A stretch of 64,000 nucleotides of DNA from JAKLFA01 sp038222225 (GTDB lineage: Bacteria > Omnitrophota > Gorgyraeia > Zapsychrales > JANLHA01): the NCBI GenBank assembly GCA_038222225.1, contig JBBRHV010000003.1, forward strand, positions 31,620-95,619, given 5' to 3'. Under the pieces are notes generated by a model. It was given only the letters and a program-made list of their open reading frames with translations, was not told the DNA's origin and did not search any database. A program made the position numbers and the translations under genes. Positions 25,141-34,293 of the stretch are shown in pieces; positions within the stretch are counted from its first letter, which is position 1; the number at the start of each line of letters is the position of its first letter.

Positions 25141-28100
25141 TCACTTTTTGTAATGTTCCTGCAGCGAGCACACGGACCAGCCGTTTTTCAAACTGACATC
25201 CAGGGCATTCACGGCCGCCCAGGCCCCCTGCAAAGTGGTGATGCACGGGATATTGTGCAGGATCGCCGCGGCGCGCATCGCGCGCATATCCGATTGACTG
25301 CGCTCTCCCGACGGTGTATTTAAAATCAGCTGGATCTTGCCTTCTTCGATCAGTTTTAAAAGATCTTTCCGGCCTTCTCCGCACTTATCAACGACTTTTA
25401 CCTTCACGCCGTTGGAACGCAGAACTTTTGCGGTCCCCTTGGTGGCCACCAGATCAAACCCCAGGTCCTCCAGCTTTTTGGCCACAAAAATAATATGCCG
25501 CTTGTCCTCGTCATTCACGCTTAAGAAAATGGTCCCCTTCAGCGGAAGCCCCTGGCCGGCGCAGATCTGAGATTTCGCAAACGCCTCGCCGTATGATAAC
25601 GCAATCCCCATGACTTCGCCAGTCGATTTCATTTCCGGGCCGAGCACAATATCCACACCGGAAAAACGGGAAAACGGCAACACCGATTCCTTAATGGAAA
25701 AGTGGCGCGGGTCTTCGCGTTTGAGCACAAAATCCGAAAGCTTTTTTCCAACCATGACCTGCGCCGCGATCTTCGCGACGGGATTTCCAGTGGCCTTCGC
25801 CACAAACGGCACGGTTCTCGACGCGCGCGGATTGACCTCCAGAACAAAAACATGACTGCCTTTGATGGCATACTGAATATTTAACAACCCGACCACTTTG
25901 AGGCCCAGCGCAATGTCGCGGGTGTGCTGGCGGATACGCTCGATCACGGATTCGCCGATGGTCGGAGGCGGGATCACGCAGGCCGAATCCCCGGAATGGA
26001 TTCCGGCATTCTCAATGTGCTCCATGATTCCGGCGACAAAAACGTCTTCGCCGTCACAGATGGCATCCACATCGACTTCAATAGCGTCTTCAATAAATTT
26101 GTCGATCAGGATCGGCCGCCCTTCGGAAACCTCCTTGGCCTCATCAATAAAGGACAGCATGGTCTTTTCATCGTACACAATTTTCATCGCGCGGCCGCCC
26201 AGGACGTAGGACGGGCGCGCCAAAACCGGAAATCCGATCGAGCGGGCCGCTTTCAAGGCCTCCTCCGTGGAGGACGCGCACCCGTTGGCAGGCTGTTCCA
26301 CGCCTAATTTGGAAATGAACGCCGAGAACCGCTCGCGGTTCTCGGCCATATCGATGGAATCAACCGTCGTCCCCACAATCGGCACGCCGGCCTGCTCCAG
26401 GCGATGGGCCAAATTCAAGGGTGTCTGTCCGCCGTACTGCACGATCACTCCGTCAGGCTTTTCGACATCCACAATATTCATCACGTCTTCAAAGGTCAGC
26501 GGCTCAAAATACAAACGGTCGGAGGTGTCATAATCGGTCGAGACGGTCTCCGGATTGGAATTGACCATGATCGTCTCGTAGCCCAATTCCTTCATCGCGA
26601 AAGACGCGTGACAGCAGCAGTAATCAAACTCGATCCCCTGGCCGATCCGGTTGGGGCCGCCCCCTAAAATCATAATTTTTCTGCGCGCGCCCAGCCGCTC
26701 ATCCATCTTGCGGTTTTCCAGAACCGCCTCATCCTCAGTCTCATAAGTGGAATAATAATACGGCGTGTACGCCTCAAACTCCGCCGCGCAGGTATCCACC
26801 TGCTTGAAAGTGGCCACGATCCCTAAATTTTTGCGCTTGACGCGGAACTCCAGTTCGGACACCTTCAAAAACTGCGCCATTTGCGCGTCGCTAAAACCCT
26901 GTTCCTTGGCTTTGCGTATCGTCTCTTTGGACAGATCCCCGCTCTTCTCGATCTCCGCCGTCATCTCGCGCTCGAAATTGATCAGCTGCTGAATGTGGGC
27001 CAGGAACCAGACATCGATCTTGCTGATCTGAGCGACCTCTTCAACCGTCATTCCCTTTTGCAGCGCGTATTTCAGATAAAAAATTCGCGAGGCGTTGGGT
27101 TCCATCAGGCGTTTCCGGATCTTTTCATCCGCGATATCTTTAGACTGCAGTTTATTGTCCAGTCCGATATGCCCGATTTCCAGTCCGCGCAGCGCCTTCT
27201 GCAGCGCCTCCTTGAAGGTGCGTCCAATGGCCATGGTTTCTCCGACGGATTTCATCTGAATGCCCAAAAGATCCTGCGCTTCGGGAAATTTTTCAAATGT
27301 AAAACGCGGCGCCTTCACCACGCAGTAATCGATCGTCGGCTCAAAACTGGCCGGAGTCACGCGGGTAATGTCGTTCCGGATCTCATCCAGGGAATATCCG
27401 ATCGAAAGCTTGGCCGCAAATTTGGCGATCGGAAAACCCGTCGCTTTACTGGCCAAGGCCGAACTTCTGGAAACGCGCGGGTTCATCTCGATAACCACCA
27501 TGCGCCCGTCTTTGGGGTCCACCGCGAACTGAATATTGGACCCGCCGGTCTCCACGCCGATCTCCCGGATCAACGCCAAGGAGGCGTTACGCATATTCTG
27601 ATATTCGGCGTCCGTCAGCGTCTGCTGCGGCGCCACGGTAATGCTGTCTCCGGTATGCACACCCATCGGATCCAGGTTCTCGATCGAGCAGACGATCACC
27701 ACATTATCTTTACAGTCCCGCATGACCTCAAGCTCAAACTCTTTCCACCCCTCGATGGACTCCTCCACCAGGATCTCATGAATGACGCTGCTTGCGATCC
27801 CCAGCGCCGCCATTTTTGGAAAATCTTCTTTGACCCGTACAATTCCGCCGCCGGTCCCACCCAGCGTGAACGACGAGCGTATGATCAGCGGAAATCCGAT
27901 CTCCTCGGCAGCCTTCATCGCCTCATCCATATTATAAGCGAACGCGCTGCGCGGAAGGTCCAACCCGATGCTTTGCACCGCCCGTTTAAAATGTTCCCGG
28001 TCTTCCGCTTTTTTGATCACCTCGTAATCCGCGCCGATCATCTTGACGTTATGCTTTTTTAAAATCCCCTGCTCATAGAGCGCCATGGCCACGTTCAATC

Positions 28101-28383
28101 CGGTCTGCCCTCCCAGCGTCGGCAAAATAGCGTCCGGTTTTTCTTTCTCGATGATCTTCTCAATGAACTCCGGCGTCAGCGGCTCAATATAGGTATGATC
28201 CGCGGTCTCCGGATCAGTCATGATAGTGGCCGGATTGGAATTGACCAGTACAACCTCAAACCCTTCCTGACGAAGGGCCTTGCAGGCCTGGGTCCCGGAA
28301 TAATCGAACTCACACGCCTGGCCGATCACGATCGGGCCGGAGCCGATTAATAAAATTTTATGGATATCTGTACGTTTTGGCAT
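25141..28383 (-). CDS. carB: Carbamoyl-phosphate synthase large subunit
   Basis: 1080 residues, full length. Two ATP-grasp halves: the carboxyphosphate half (KILLIGSGPIVIGQACEFDYSG; GVHTGDSITVAPQQTL, partial) and the carbamoyl-phosphate half (KIMILGGGPNRIGQGIEFDYC, partial; GIHSGDSACVIPP). The C-terminal MGS-like allosteric domain covers about 940-1070 (TIFLSVNDEDKRH, LILNTPSG). It feeds pyrimidines and arginine. carA lies 235 bp upstream, and the two share a promoter unless the AT-rich repeat spacer hides another. Confidence 0.96.
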   Translation of the reverse strand: MPKRTDIHKILLIGSGPIVIGQACEFDYSGTQACKALRQEGFEVVLVNSNPATIMTDPETADHTYIEPLTPEFIEKIIEKEKPDAILPTLGGQTGLNVAMALYEQGILKKHNVKMIGADYEVIKKAEDREHFKRAVQSIGLDLPRSAFAYNMDEAMKAAEEIGFPLIIRSSFTLGGTGGGIVRVKEDFPKMAALGIASSVIHEILVEESIEGWKEFELEVMRDCKDNVVIVCSIENLDPMGVHTGDSITVAPQQTLTDAEYQNMRNASLALIREIGVETGGSNIQFAVDPKDGRMVVIEMNPRVSRSSALASKATGFPIAKFAAKLSIGYSLDEIRNDITRVTPASFEPTIDYCVVKAPRFTFEKFPEAQDLLGIQMKSVGETMAIGRTFKEALQKALRGLEIGHIGLDNKLQSKDIADEKIRKRLMEPNASRIFYLKYALQKGMTVEEVAQISKIDVWFLAHIQQLINFEREMTAEIEKSGDLSKETIRKAKEQGFSDAQMAQFLKVSELEFRVKRKNLGIVATFKQVDTCAAEFEAYTPYYYSTYETEDEAVLENRKMDERLGARRKIMILGGGPNRIGQGIEFDYCCCHASFAMKELGYETIMVNSNPETVSTDYDTSDRLYFEPLTFEDVMNIVDVEKPDGVIVQYGGQTPLNLAHRLEQAGVPIVGTTVDSIDMAENRERFSAFISKLGVEQPANGCASSTEEALKAARSIGFPVLARPSYVLGGRAMKIVYDEKTMLSFIDEAKEVSEGRPILIDKFIEDAIEVDVDAICDGEDVFVAGIMEHIENAGIHSGDSACVIPPPTIGESVIERIRQHTRDIALGLKVVGLLNIQYAIKGSHVFVLEVNPRASRTVPFVAKATGNPVAKIAAQVMVGKKLSDFVLKREDPRHFSIKESVLPFSRFSGVDIVLGPEMKSTGEVMGIALSYGEAFAKSQICAGQGLPLKGTIFLSVNDEDKRHIIFVAKKLEDLGFDLVATKGTAKVLRSNGVKVKVVDKCGEGRKDLLKLIEEGKIQLILNTPSGERSQSDMRAMRAAAILHNIPCITTLQGAWAAVNALDVSLKNGWSVCSLQEHYKK

Positions 28384-28389
28384 ATTTTA

Positions 28390-28615
28390 TATCTTAAGAA
28401 ATAGAAATATATAGAAACAAATAAAACACAATTAAAATCCTTAGGAACACATAGAAATATTTAGAAATATTTTGAAACAAAAACCCAAATATCATTGTGC
28501 TGATTAATTAATTTCTCTTTTCCGCCTCTTCCTTTTATTTCTACTTATTTCCATTTATTTCAACATGTTTCAACCTGCTTCAAGTGTATTTCCACTATAT
28601 TTCAATGATGTTTCA
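28390..28615. repeat. Degenerate GAAATA / TATTTC inverted repeat field
   Basis: Left half repeats AGAAATA-nn-TAGAAA and TGAAAC motifs; right half repeats TATTTC-n-A-nn-TATTTC and TTTCAACATGTTTCAA. The halves are roughly complementary. Similar text occurs at 24765-24800, 25060-25090 and 16436-16470. Confidence 0.55.
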
Positions 28616-28618
28616 CTT

Positions 28619-29722
28619 TTACTTCTTGTGCTCTTCCATTAATGTAATAAAATCCTCAAACAAATACTGCGCATCATGCGGCCCCGGCGCTGCTTCCGGA
28701 TGATGCTGGACCGCGTAGATCGGATATTCTTTATGCCGAATACCCTCGACCGTCTGATCGTTCAAATTCGTATTGATAATTTCAATCTTGTTCTTATCCA
28801 GGGAATCCATATCGACGCAGAACCCGTGGTTCTGTGCCGTGATCCCGATCCGCCCGTTCCGGGAATCCAGAACCGGATGATTGGCGCCGTGATGGCCAAA
28901 CTTCAATTTAAAAGTGCGGCCACCCAAGGCCAGGCCCATGATCTGGTTTCCCAGACAAATACCGAAGATCGGCAGCTTCCCGATCGCCTTTTTGGCCTCC
29001 AAGATCACATACGGCACCGCCGCCGGATCACCCGGCCCATTGGAAATAAACAGTCCATCGGGCTTATACGCCATGATCTGTTCCAGCGTTGTCCCGGCCG
29101 GAACCACCTGGCATTCACATCCCAGACGGGCAAAAATGCGCAAAATATTAAATTTAACCCCGCAATCAATGACCGCCACCCGGAAGCGCGGACGGTCCTT
29201 AAATTCACCGTCGGCAGGCCACACATACGGCGCCTTGCAGGCAACCGCCTTGACCCAATCCGCCCCTTCCATCGAAGGAACCTTTTTCATCTTTTGGGCC
29301 AAACTCTTTTGGTCCAGATCATCCGTGGAAATGATCGCCCGCATCGCTCCGCGCTCACGGATATGACGCGTCAAGGCCCGGGTATCAATCCCCTCAACAG
29401 CCATGATCTGATGACGGTTTAAATAATCGATCAGGCTCTCGGTAGCCCGAAAATTAGAATGGTAGCGGCAGAATTCCTTAACGAGAAAACCTTTAACATG
29501 CACACCGTCGGATTCGACGTCTGTTTGATTGACGCCGTAATTGCCTATCAACGGATAGGTCATGGTGACAATTTGGCCGGCATAACTGGGATCGGTGAGA
29601 ATTTCCTGATAACCGCTCATCGCGGTATTAAAGACAACTTCGCCTGAAGTTTCGCCCGCGGTCGCAAGCGTTTGACCGTAATAACAAGTTCCATCTTCTA
29701 AATAAACAACTGCATTTTTCAT
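28619..29722 (-). CDS. carA: Carbamoyl-phosphate synthase small subunit
   Basis: 367 residues. N-terminal CPSase small-chain domain (DGTCYYGQTL, GYQEILTDPSYAGQIV), then a class I glutamine amidotransferase with the nucleophile Cys in IFGICLGNQIM and the His/Glu in VQHHPEAAPGP. It hydrolyses glutamine and tunnels ammonia to CarB. No Shine-Dalgarno precedes the ATG; an upstream leader with a terminator ends only 14 nt away, implying control by attenuation. Confidence 0.96.
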   Translation of the reverse strand: MKNAVVYLEDGTCYYGQTLATAGETSGEVVFNTAMSGYQEILTDPSYAGQIVTMTYPLIGNYGVNQTDVESDGVHVKGFLVKEFCRYHSNFRATESLIDYLNRHQIMAVEGIDTRALTRHIRERGAMRAIISTDDLDQKSLAQKMKKVPSMEGADWVKAVACKAPYVWPADGEFKDRPRFRVAVIDCGVKFNILRIFARLGCECQVVPAGTTLEQIMAYKPDGLFISNGPGDPAAVPYVILEAKKAIGKLPIFGICLGNQIMGLALGGRTFKLKFGHHGANHPVLDSRNGRIGITAQNHGFCVDMDSLDKNKIEIINTNLNDQTVEGIRHKEYPIYAVQHHPEAAPGPHDAQYLFEDFITLMEEHKK

Positions 29723-29736
29723 AAAATTTTTCTATA

Positions 29737-29772
29737 AAAAAGGCCCTCTCAAGTCAAAGACTTCGGAGGGCG
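29737..29772 (-). terminator. Attenuator terminator in carA leader
   Basis: RNA stem GCCCUC-CGAAGUC…GACUU-GA-GAGGGC followed by U6, placed between the promoter and carA. Its 5' arm is shared with the hexaloop hairpin at 29768-29783. Confidence 0.8.
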
Positions 29773-29783
29773 CCATTGCCCTA
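29768..29783 (-). promoter_or_regulatory. Hexaloop antiterminator hairpin (ANTAR-like), carA leader
   Basis: RNA AGGGC-[AAUGGC]-GCCCU: 5-bp stem, six-base loop with A at position 1 and G at position 4, C-G closing pair. It competes with the terminator for GCCCU. A 14-codon frame (MAPSEVFDLRGPFL) also starts in the loop, so leader-peptide control is an alternative. Confidence 0.55.
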
Positions 29784-29795
29784 AAACCCGCACTA

Positions 29796-29824
29796 CTATA
29801 GCGGGCGAGCCTGCCTTTGTCAAG
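29796..29824 (-). promoter_or_regulatory. Sigma-70 promoter of carAB
   Basis: TTGACA (29819-29824) and TATAGT (29796-29801) with exactly 17 bp between, about 75 bp before carA. Confidence 0.8.
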
Positions 29825-29873
29825 ACTTTTCCTGTAAAAATATCAATTATTGTCGTCGAGAAATCACAAACAC

Positions 29874-30374
29874 TCAAGGAGCCGCTTGTTCCTGGGACAA
29901 TCCCTGAAGAAGCACTAAAGCACGCCGAAAATTCTCTTCATTCCGCTCTTTCTGGAAGATCAAAAGACTTTTTTCCGCGTTGGCAATGGCCTGCTCTTTA
30001 TCGCCCTGCAGACCATTGGTAATGGCCAAAAGATAATACAATTCTCCCTGATCCGGAGCCACCCGTAACGCGGCCATGTAGGTCTGAGACGCATTATCAA
30101 AATCATTTAAATGCATATAGGTCTGCCCCAGAACCAGATAGGGCTGTAGATCCTGAGGATTGCTTTGAATAGCCAATATCAGATTTTGTACCGCCTCTGC
30201 CGGCTTAGAGTCTTGAAGATAGGTGATCGCCTTAGCCAGATATTCGCCGCCCTGCTTGGACTGTGGCGTCTCTACAGAAGCTGTTTGCTCCTGCTGAGTC
30301 GTTTGAGGTTGAGGTGGTTTCTGGCATCCTGTCAGCACAAACATGACCGCCATCACAAAGGCTAGACGTTTCAT
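29874..30374 (-). CDS. TPR lipoprotein
   Basis: 166 residues from the ATG at 30374 (AAGGAG 7 nt upstream). Lipoprotein signal MKRLAFVMAVMFVLTGC with the lipobox Cys at 17, a Gln/Thr-rich linker, then three to four TPR units (AITYLQDSKPAEAVQNLILA, YLVLGQTYMHLNDFDNA, YYLLAITNGLQGDKEQAIA). It is probably anchored in the outer or inner membrane facing the periplasm, as a scaffold for a complex. No diagnostic neighbours. Confidence 0.8.
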   Translation of the reverse strand: MKRLAFVMAVMFVLTGCQKPPQPQTTQQEQTASVETPQSKQGGEYLAKAITYLQDSKPAEAVQNLILAIQSNPQDLQPYLVLGQTYMHLNDFDNASQTYMAALRVAPDQGELYYLLAITNGLQGDKEQAIANAEKSLLIFQKERNEENFRRALVLLQGLSQEQAAP

Positions 30375-30532
30375 ATACCTGCTCCTTATGTTCAATGATT
30401 AAAATTTAGTTTATTATACTATAGAATATAGATATATCAATCTTTAGAACATCAGATTGTCGCCTTCTTTTCCTATCCATAAATTCTTGAAAACAAATGG
30501 CTTACATAATTTTTAAAATATAAACCGTTTTA

Positions 30533-31209
30533 TTATGGAGTTTGACCCAGAAAATGCATGATATTGACATTCTCAACAACACTGACCACAGCCGGAGAAA
30601 GCCCGGTCCGGTCTTCTTTAAGAAAACCCTCTGGTGTATCCAGCGCTTGAGCCCATCCCTGCCGAAACGTCTCAATGTTTCCAACCGTTTCCACGTCGAT
30701 TCTTTTTAAATCAATACCACCCGTAGGCACCCCTTCATCGACCGGCCCGCCGCTGAAACGACAAAGCTCACCTCACTCCCAGCGCCCCTCCCCGCTCCCC
30801 CTTCCCGCGGCTTGGCCTGATACGCCAAGAACCGCGCCGCGACCTGTCTCATGAAAGATTTAAACCTTTTTCCATGCGTAAAAACGCCCTCTTCTTCCTC
30901 CGACACAAAAAACGTTTCTCCGGCCCATTTCGGTCTGCCCAAAATCCGCTGCAATAATACGATCCTGCTCATAAGGGGATAGGTTGACCCAGAAATCCTC
31001 TTCCGGAATAGCCAAGCCGGTGAGAAAGAAATGATCAAAGATTCGCTTTCTTCTTTTAAAGATTCCTCGAACGCCTCTTGAGAGCCGGTATCCACAATAA
31101 AATCAAATTCAAAAGGCTTATCCAAATCAAACTGCAGGCCCTTTAAAAGAACTGGGCTGTAGGGTGGACTGAAGGTGACCAGTTGCCCAACAACGGGCAA
31201 AGTTGGCAT
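30533..31209 (-). pseudogene. Decayed gene of a large Omnitrophota-type protein family
   Basis: The first frame begins MPTLPVVGQLVTFSPP, then PFEFDFIVDTGSQEAF. After about residue 58 the homologous text jumps to another frame: FLTGLAIPEEDFWVNLSPYE and then QDRIIAADFGQTEMGR. A further frame (30533-30730) gives GGIDLKRIDVETVG and an ending VNIMHFLG. From memory, motifs like FWVNLSPYEKDRII and GGIDL mark large proteins common in Omnitrophota genomes. Two frameshifts and a big internal deletion make it a pseudogene. Confidence 0.6.
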
Positions 31210-31373
31210 GGGTTAAGCCAAACAAGGGTGAGGATATATAGAATAAAAAGGGGGAACTCCTAAAAATGCAATAAAAATTGCTTTTTAAAAATAAAAAGTA
31301 CTAATTTTCGTATGTTTTTGCCTATTACACATAATATAAATATATATTTTTCAAAACATCCCTGCTTTTTTGT

Positions 31374-31402
31374 TTGCACTTTTCACGGTTTTTCAGTACA
31401 GT
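31374..31402 (+). promoter_or_regulatory. Promoter of the symporter gene (leaderless)
   Basis: TTGCAC and TACAGT with 17-bp spacing; the -10 box ends 7 bp before the ATG at 31410, so the transcript should start at or next to the start codon. Confidence 0.6.
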
Positions 31403-31409
31403 ATCTTGC

Positions 31410-32759
31410 ATGACTCTCTGGATTCTCGGCTTTTTCATTCTGCTGCTCTTGATCGGATTCAAGGTTTCAGCAAAAACCAAAAACCCTTCTCAATTTTATA
31501 TTGCAGGCGGTAGCAATTCTCTTTGGATCACGACTGCCAGTCTTCTGGCCACGATCCTGGGCAGTTCCGCGATCTTAGGAACGATCTCATTAAGTTTTAA
31601 GATCGGCTGGGCCGCCGTCTGGCTGATGCTCTCTGCCAGCCTGGGGCTTTTTGCCTTAGTCCCTCTTTCCAAATACGTGCGGCGTTACGGCCAATTTACC
31701 CTGCCGGAACTCTTTGGAAAATTCTTCGGCCCGCAAGCCTTCCGCATCTCTTCGATCATGATCCCCATTGCCTGGACCGGGGTCATCGCGGCTCAAATCA
31801 TTGGCGGCGGAAAAATTTTAAATGCGGTCACGCCTTTAAGCTATCCGGCCGGCTGCGTCTGCTGCGGAACCATCTTTATCGGATACACCCTTTTGGGCGG
31901 GCAGCTTTCCATTCTCAAAACCGATTTCTGGCAGGCCTTACTCATTCTTGCCGGACTGATCACCACGGCTTTCTTCGCAGCCAAAACCCTTGCCGCTCCT
32001 TTCGCGCATACACCGCTCAACACCTTTCCCTTTAACGCGCATTTTATGCCGCTGGATCTGGGGATTCTGCTTTTGACCTATGCATCGACTTTTCTGGTGG
32101 GTCCTGATATTTATTCGAGGCTGTTCTGCGCCCGCGACGAACGCACGGCAACCCATAGCGTTCTCTTAACGGCCGCTCTTCTGATCCCCGTAGGGATCCT
32201 GTTAACCATGATCGGAATCTTCTCTCAGGCGTTATTTCCGTCTGCAGGAGCACGCACTCTGCAATCACTGATCCAAACCCTGCAATTTCTGCTGCCCCCG
32301 TGGGCGTTTGTGGTGATGGTCTTAGGCCTGTTGTCCGCCGTCCTGTCCTCGGCGGATACCACGCTTTTGACCTCGGCCACGATCTTTAACGGGTTGTTTC
32401 AGAATTTAAAAGACTCGGCCTCCATCGCCTTTACCCGGCTCTGGATCGGAATTTTCGGAATCCTGAGCACAACCATCGCGCTCTTTTTTACCAGCATTAT
32501 TGAAGTCCTGCTCTTGGCCTTCTCATTTTTTTCCGGAGCCTTCTTGATCCCGGCGGTGGCGGGCTTACTGGGAAAGAAATTTTCACAACGGCGCATCTCC
32601 TGGGCCATGCTCACCGGCGGAACGCTGGCTTTAGCCGGAAAACTCACCGCCCTGTTCCTAAGTCCCACCACCGGACCCCTGCTGATCCTCGCGGCCTTCA
32701 TGATCAATGCGGCGATTCTTTTTGTGCCGACACCTCAAACAAAAAAGCCGTTGGCTTAA
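31410..32759 (+). CDS. Sodium:solute symporter (SSS) family transporter
   Basis: 449 residues from the ATG at 31410, with about 12-13 membrane helices. SSS family features: FYIAGGSNSLWIT near the N-terminus, SAILGTISLSFKIGW in TM2 and VMVLGLLSAVLSSADTTLLT, the Na+-site helix 8/9 region. The substrate is not predictable; family members carry amino acids, pantothenate, sugars or acetate. An upstream TTG extension overlaps the promoter and is rejected. No Shine-Dalgarno. Confidence 0.85.
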   Translation: MTLWILGFFILLLLIGFKVSAKTKNPSQFYIAGGSNSLWITTASLLATILGSSAILGTISLSFKIGWAAVWLMLSASLGLFALVPLSKYVRRYGQFTLPELFGKFFGPQAFRISSIMIPIAWTGVIAAQIIGGGKILNAVTPLSYPAGCVCCGTIFIGYTLLGGQLSILKTDFWQALLILAGLITTAFFAAKTLAAPFAHTPLNTFPFNAHFMPLDLGILLLTYASTFLVGPDIYSRLFCARDERTATHSVLLTAALLIPVGILLTMIGIFSQALFPSAGARTLQSLIQTLQFLLPPWAFVVMVLGLLSAVLSSADTTLLTSATIFNGLFQNLKDSASIAFTRLWIGIFGILSTTIALFFTSIIEVLLLAFSFFSGAFLIPAVAGLLGKKFSQRRISWAMLTGGTLALAGKLTALFLSPTTGPLLILAAFMINAAILFVPTPQTKKPLA

Positions 32760-32777
32760 ATACAGCCAACGGCTTTT
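32743..32777. terminator. Intrinsic terminator shared by symporter and gltD
   Basis: AAAAGCCGTTGGC and GCCAACGGCTTTT form an 11-13 bp stem around the symporter stop codon, with A/T runs on both sides. It can act in both directions between the convergent genes. Confidence 0.85.
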
Positions 32778-32797
32778 CATCTGGTCATTGTGTTGAA

Positions 32798-34231
32798 TTA
32801 AATTTTGTCTTTTAGAAACTTATGAACACCCTCGGCGGCCAGCTGGCCTTCTTTAATAGCCCAAACCACCAGGGATTGCCCGCGGCGCAAGTCACCTGCC
32901 GCAAACACGCCCTTAACGCTGGTCATAAAATTCTGATCCGCTTTGACATTACCCCGTTCGTCCATTTCAATGCCGAGCTCTTCCACGGCTCCGCTACGGA
33001 CCGGTCCGAGAAAGCCCATGGCCAAAAAAACATAATCACAATCCACTTCGAATTCTGAACCCGGGATCTCGTTCATTGAACGCCGACCAGTCTTAGGGTC
33101 CTTCTCGCCGAATTCCAAGCGCACGGCATGGAGTTTTTTCAGCACGCCGTCGGTGCCGGTCAACCTCTTGGTCAAAACACAATATTCCTGCTGAACGCCT
33201 TCTTCATGCGAACTGGACTTACGCTCAACAAAGGCCCACTGCGGCCAGGGATTATCCGGCGCGCGATCCTTTGGAGGACGAGGAAGCAACTCAAACTGTT
33301 TAACGCTCGCCGCACCCTGACGGTTGGATGTCCCCACGCAATCCGAGCCCGTATCCCCTCCACCGAGAACGACCACCTTCCTGCCTTTGACATCAATCCG
33401 CCCGCCTTCCAATTTCAGCCCGCTGTTCAGACGGTTCTGCTGGGTCAGGAACTCCATGGCAAAATAGACGCCCTTCAGGTCTTCTCTGCCGGGGACATTC
33501 AGATCGCGCGGCGCTTCCGCTCCGCCGGAAAGAACGATGGCATCATATTTGTTCTTCAGCGCTGACAATGTCACGTCCCGACCGACATGAACAGCCGTTT
33601 TAAATTCAACGCCTTCCTTTTTCATGATTTCAAGACGGCGGTCAATCACTTTTTTATTCAGTTTAAAATCCGGAATTCCGAAGCGCAGCAAACCGCCAAT
33701 GCGTTCGTTCTTTTCATACACGACAACCTTATGGCCGTACTTATTCAGCTGATCAGCGCAGGCTAAACCGGCCGGGCCGGATCCCACAATGGCCACGGTC
33801 TTCCCGGTGCGCGTTTTCGGGGGACGGGGCTTAACCCAGCCCTCTTCATAGGCCCGTTCAATGATCATCAATTCAATGTTTTTAATGGTCACCGCCGGAA
33901 AATTATATCCCAAAACACAGGAATTTTCGCACGGCGCCGGACAGATGCGCCCGGTAAATTCAGGAAAATTATTTGTCTTAAACAAACGATCGATCGCCTC
34001 TTCCCAGCGGTCCTGATACACCAGTTCGTTCCACTCCGGGATCAAATTATCCACCGGGCAGCCGGACTGACAAAAAGGAATTCCGCAATCCATGCAGCGG
34101 GCGCCCTGGGCCTGGATCTCTTCGTTCTTCAGGAACTTCGTGAATTCATTCCAGTGCTTCAGGCGTTCGCCGACCGGCTCCTTGTCCAGATCCTGACGGT
34201 CGTGTTTTAGAAATCCTTTTACTTCTCCCAT
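32798..34231 (-). CDS. gltD: Glutamate synthase small subunit
   Basis: 477 residues from the ATG at 34231. N-terminal cysteines for two [4Fe-4S] clusters (CMDCGIPFCQSGCPVDNLIP; CPAPCENSC), FAD site VAIVGSGPAGLACADQL, NAD(P)H site VVVLGGGDTGSDCVG and the closing GVFAAGDLRRGQSL. It passes electrons from NADPH to GltB for glutamate formation. It follows gltB by 62 bp in the same operon and is distinct from the NfnB paralogue at 51067. Confidence 0.94.
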   Translation of the reverse strand: MGEVKGFLKHDRQDLDKEPVGERLKHWNEFTKFLKNEEIQAQGARCMDCGIPFCQSGCPVDNLIPEWNELVYQDRWEEAIDRLFKTNNFPEFTGRICPAPCENSCVLGYNFPAVTIKNIELMIIERAYEEGWVKPRPPKTRTGKTVAIVGSGPAGLACADQLNKYGHKVVVYEKNERIGGLLRFGIPDFKLNKKVIDRRLEIMKKEGVEFKTAVHVGRDVTLSALKNKYDAIVLSGGAEAPRDLNVPGREDLKGVYFAMEFLTQQNRLNSGLKLEGGRIDVKGRKVVVLGGGDTGSDCVGTSNRQGAASVKQFELLPRPPKDRAPDNPWPQWAFVERKSSSHEEGVQQEYCVLTKRLTGTDGVLKKLHAVRLEFGEKDPKTGRRSMNEIPGSEFEVDCDYVFLAMGFLGPVRSGAVEELGIEMDERGNVKADQNFMTSVKGVFAAGDLRRGQSLVVWAIKEGQLAAEGVHKFLKDKI

Positions 34232-34293
34232 AATACGAATCCTCTTTAAAAGGGACACCGAGCTTAATCATAAACCCGATCTCCATGTTCGCT

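Noticed and set aside
26881..28062. 393-codon plus-strand frame opposite carB.
   Set aside because: Antisense shadow of carB; composition and lack of any domain argue against it. The same applies to the long frames opposite gltB, pyrG and the GGDEF-like regulator.
30706..31209. FIVDTGS in the frame looks like a retropepsin active site (D-T-G).
   Set aside because: The surrounding sequence does not fit an aspartic protease, and the continuation in another frame fits a different protein family.
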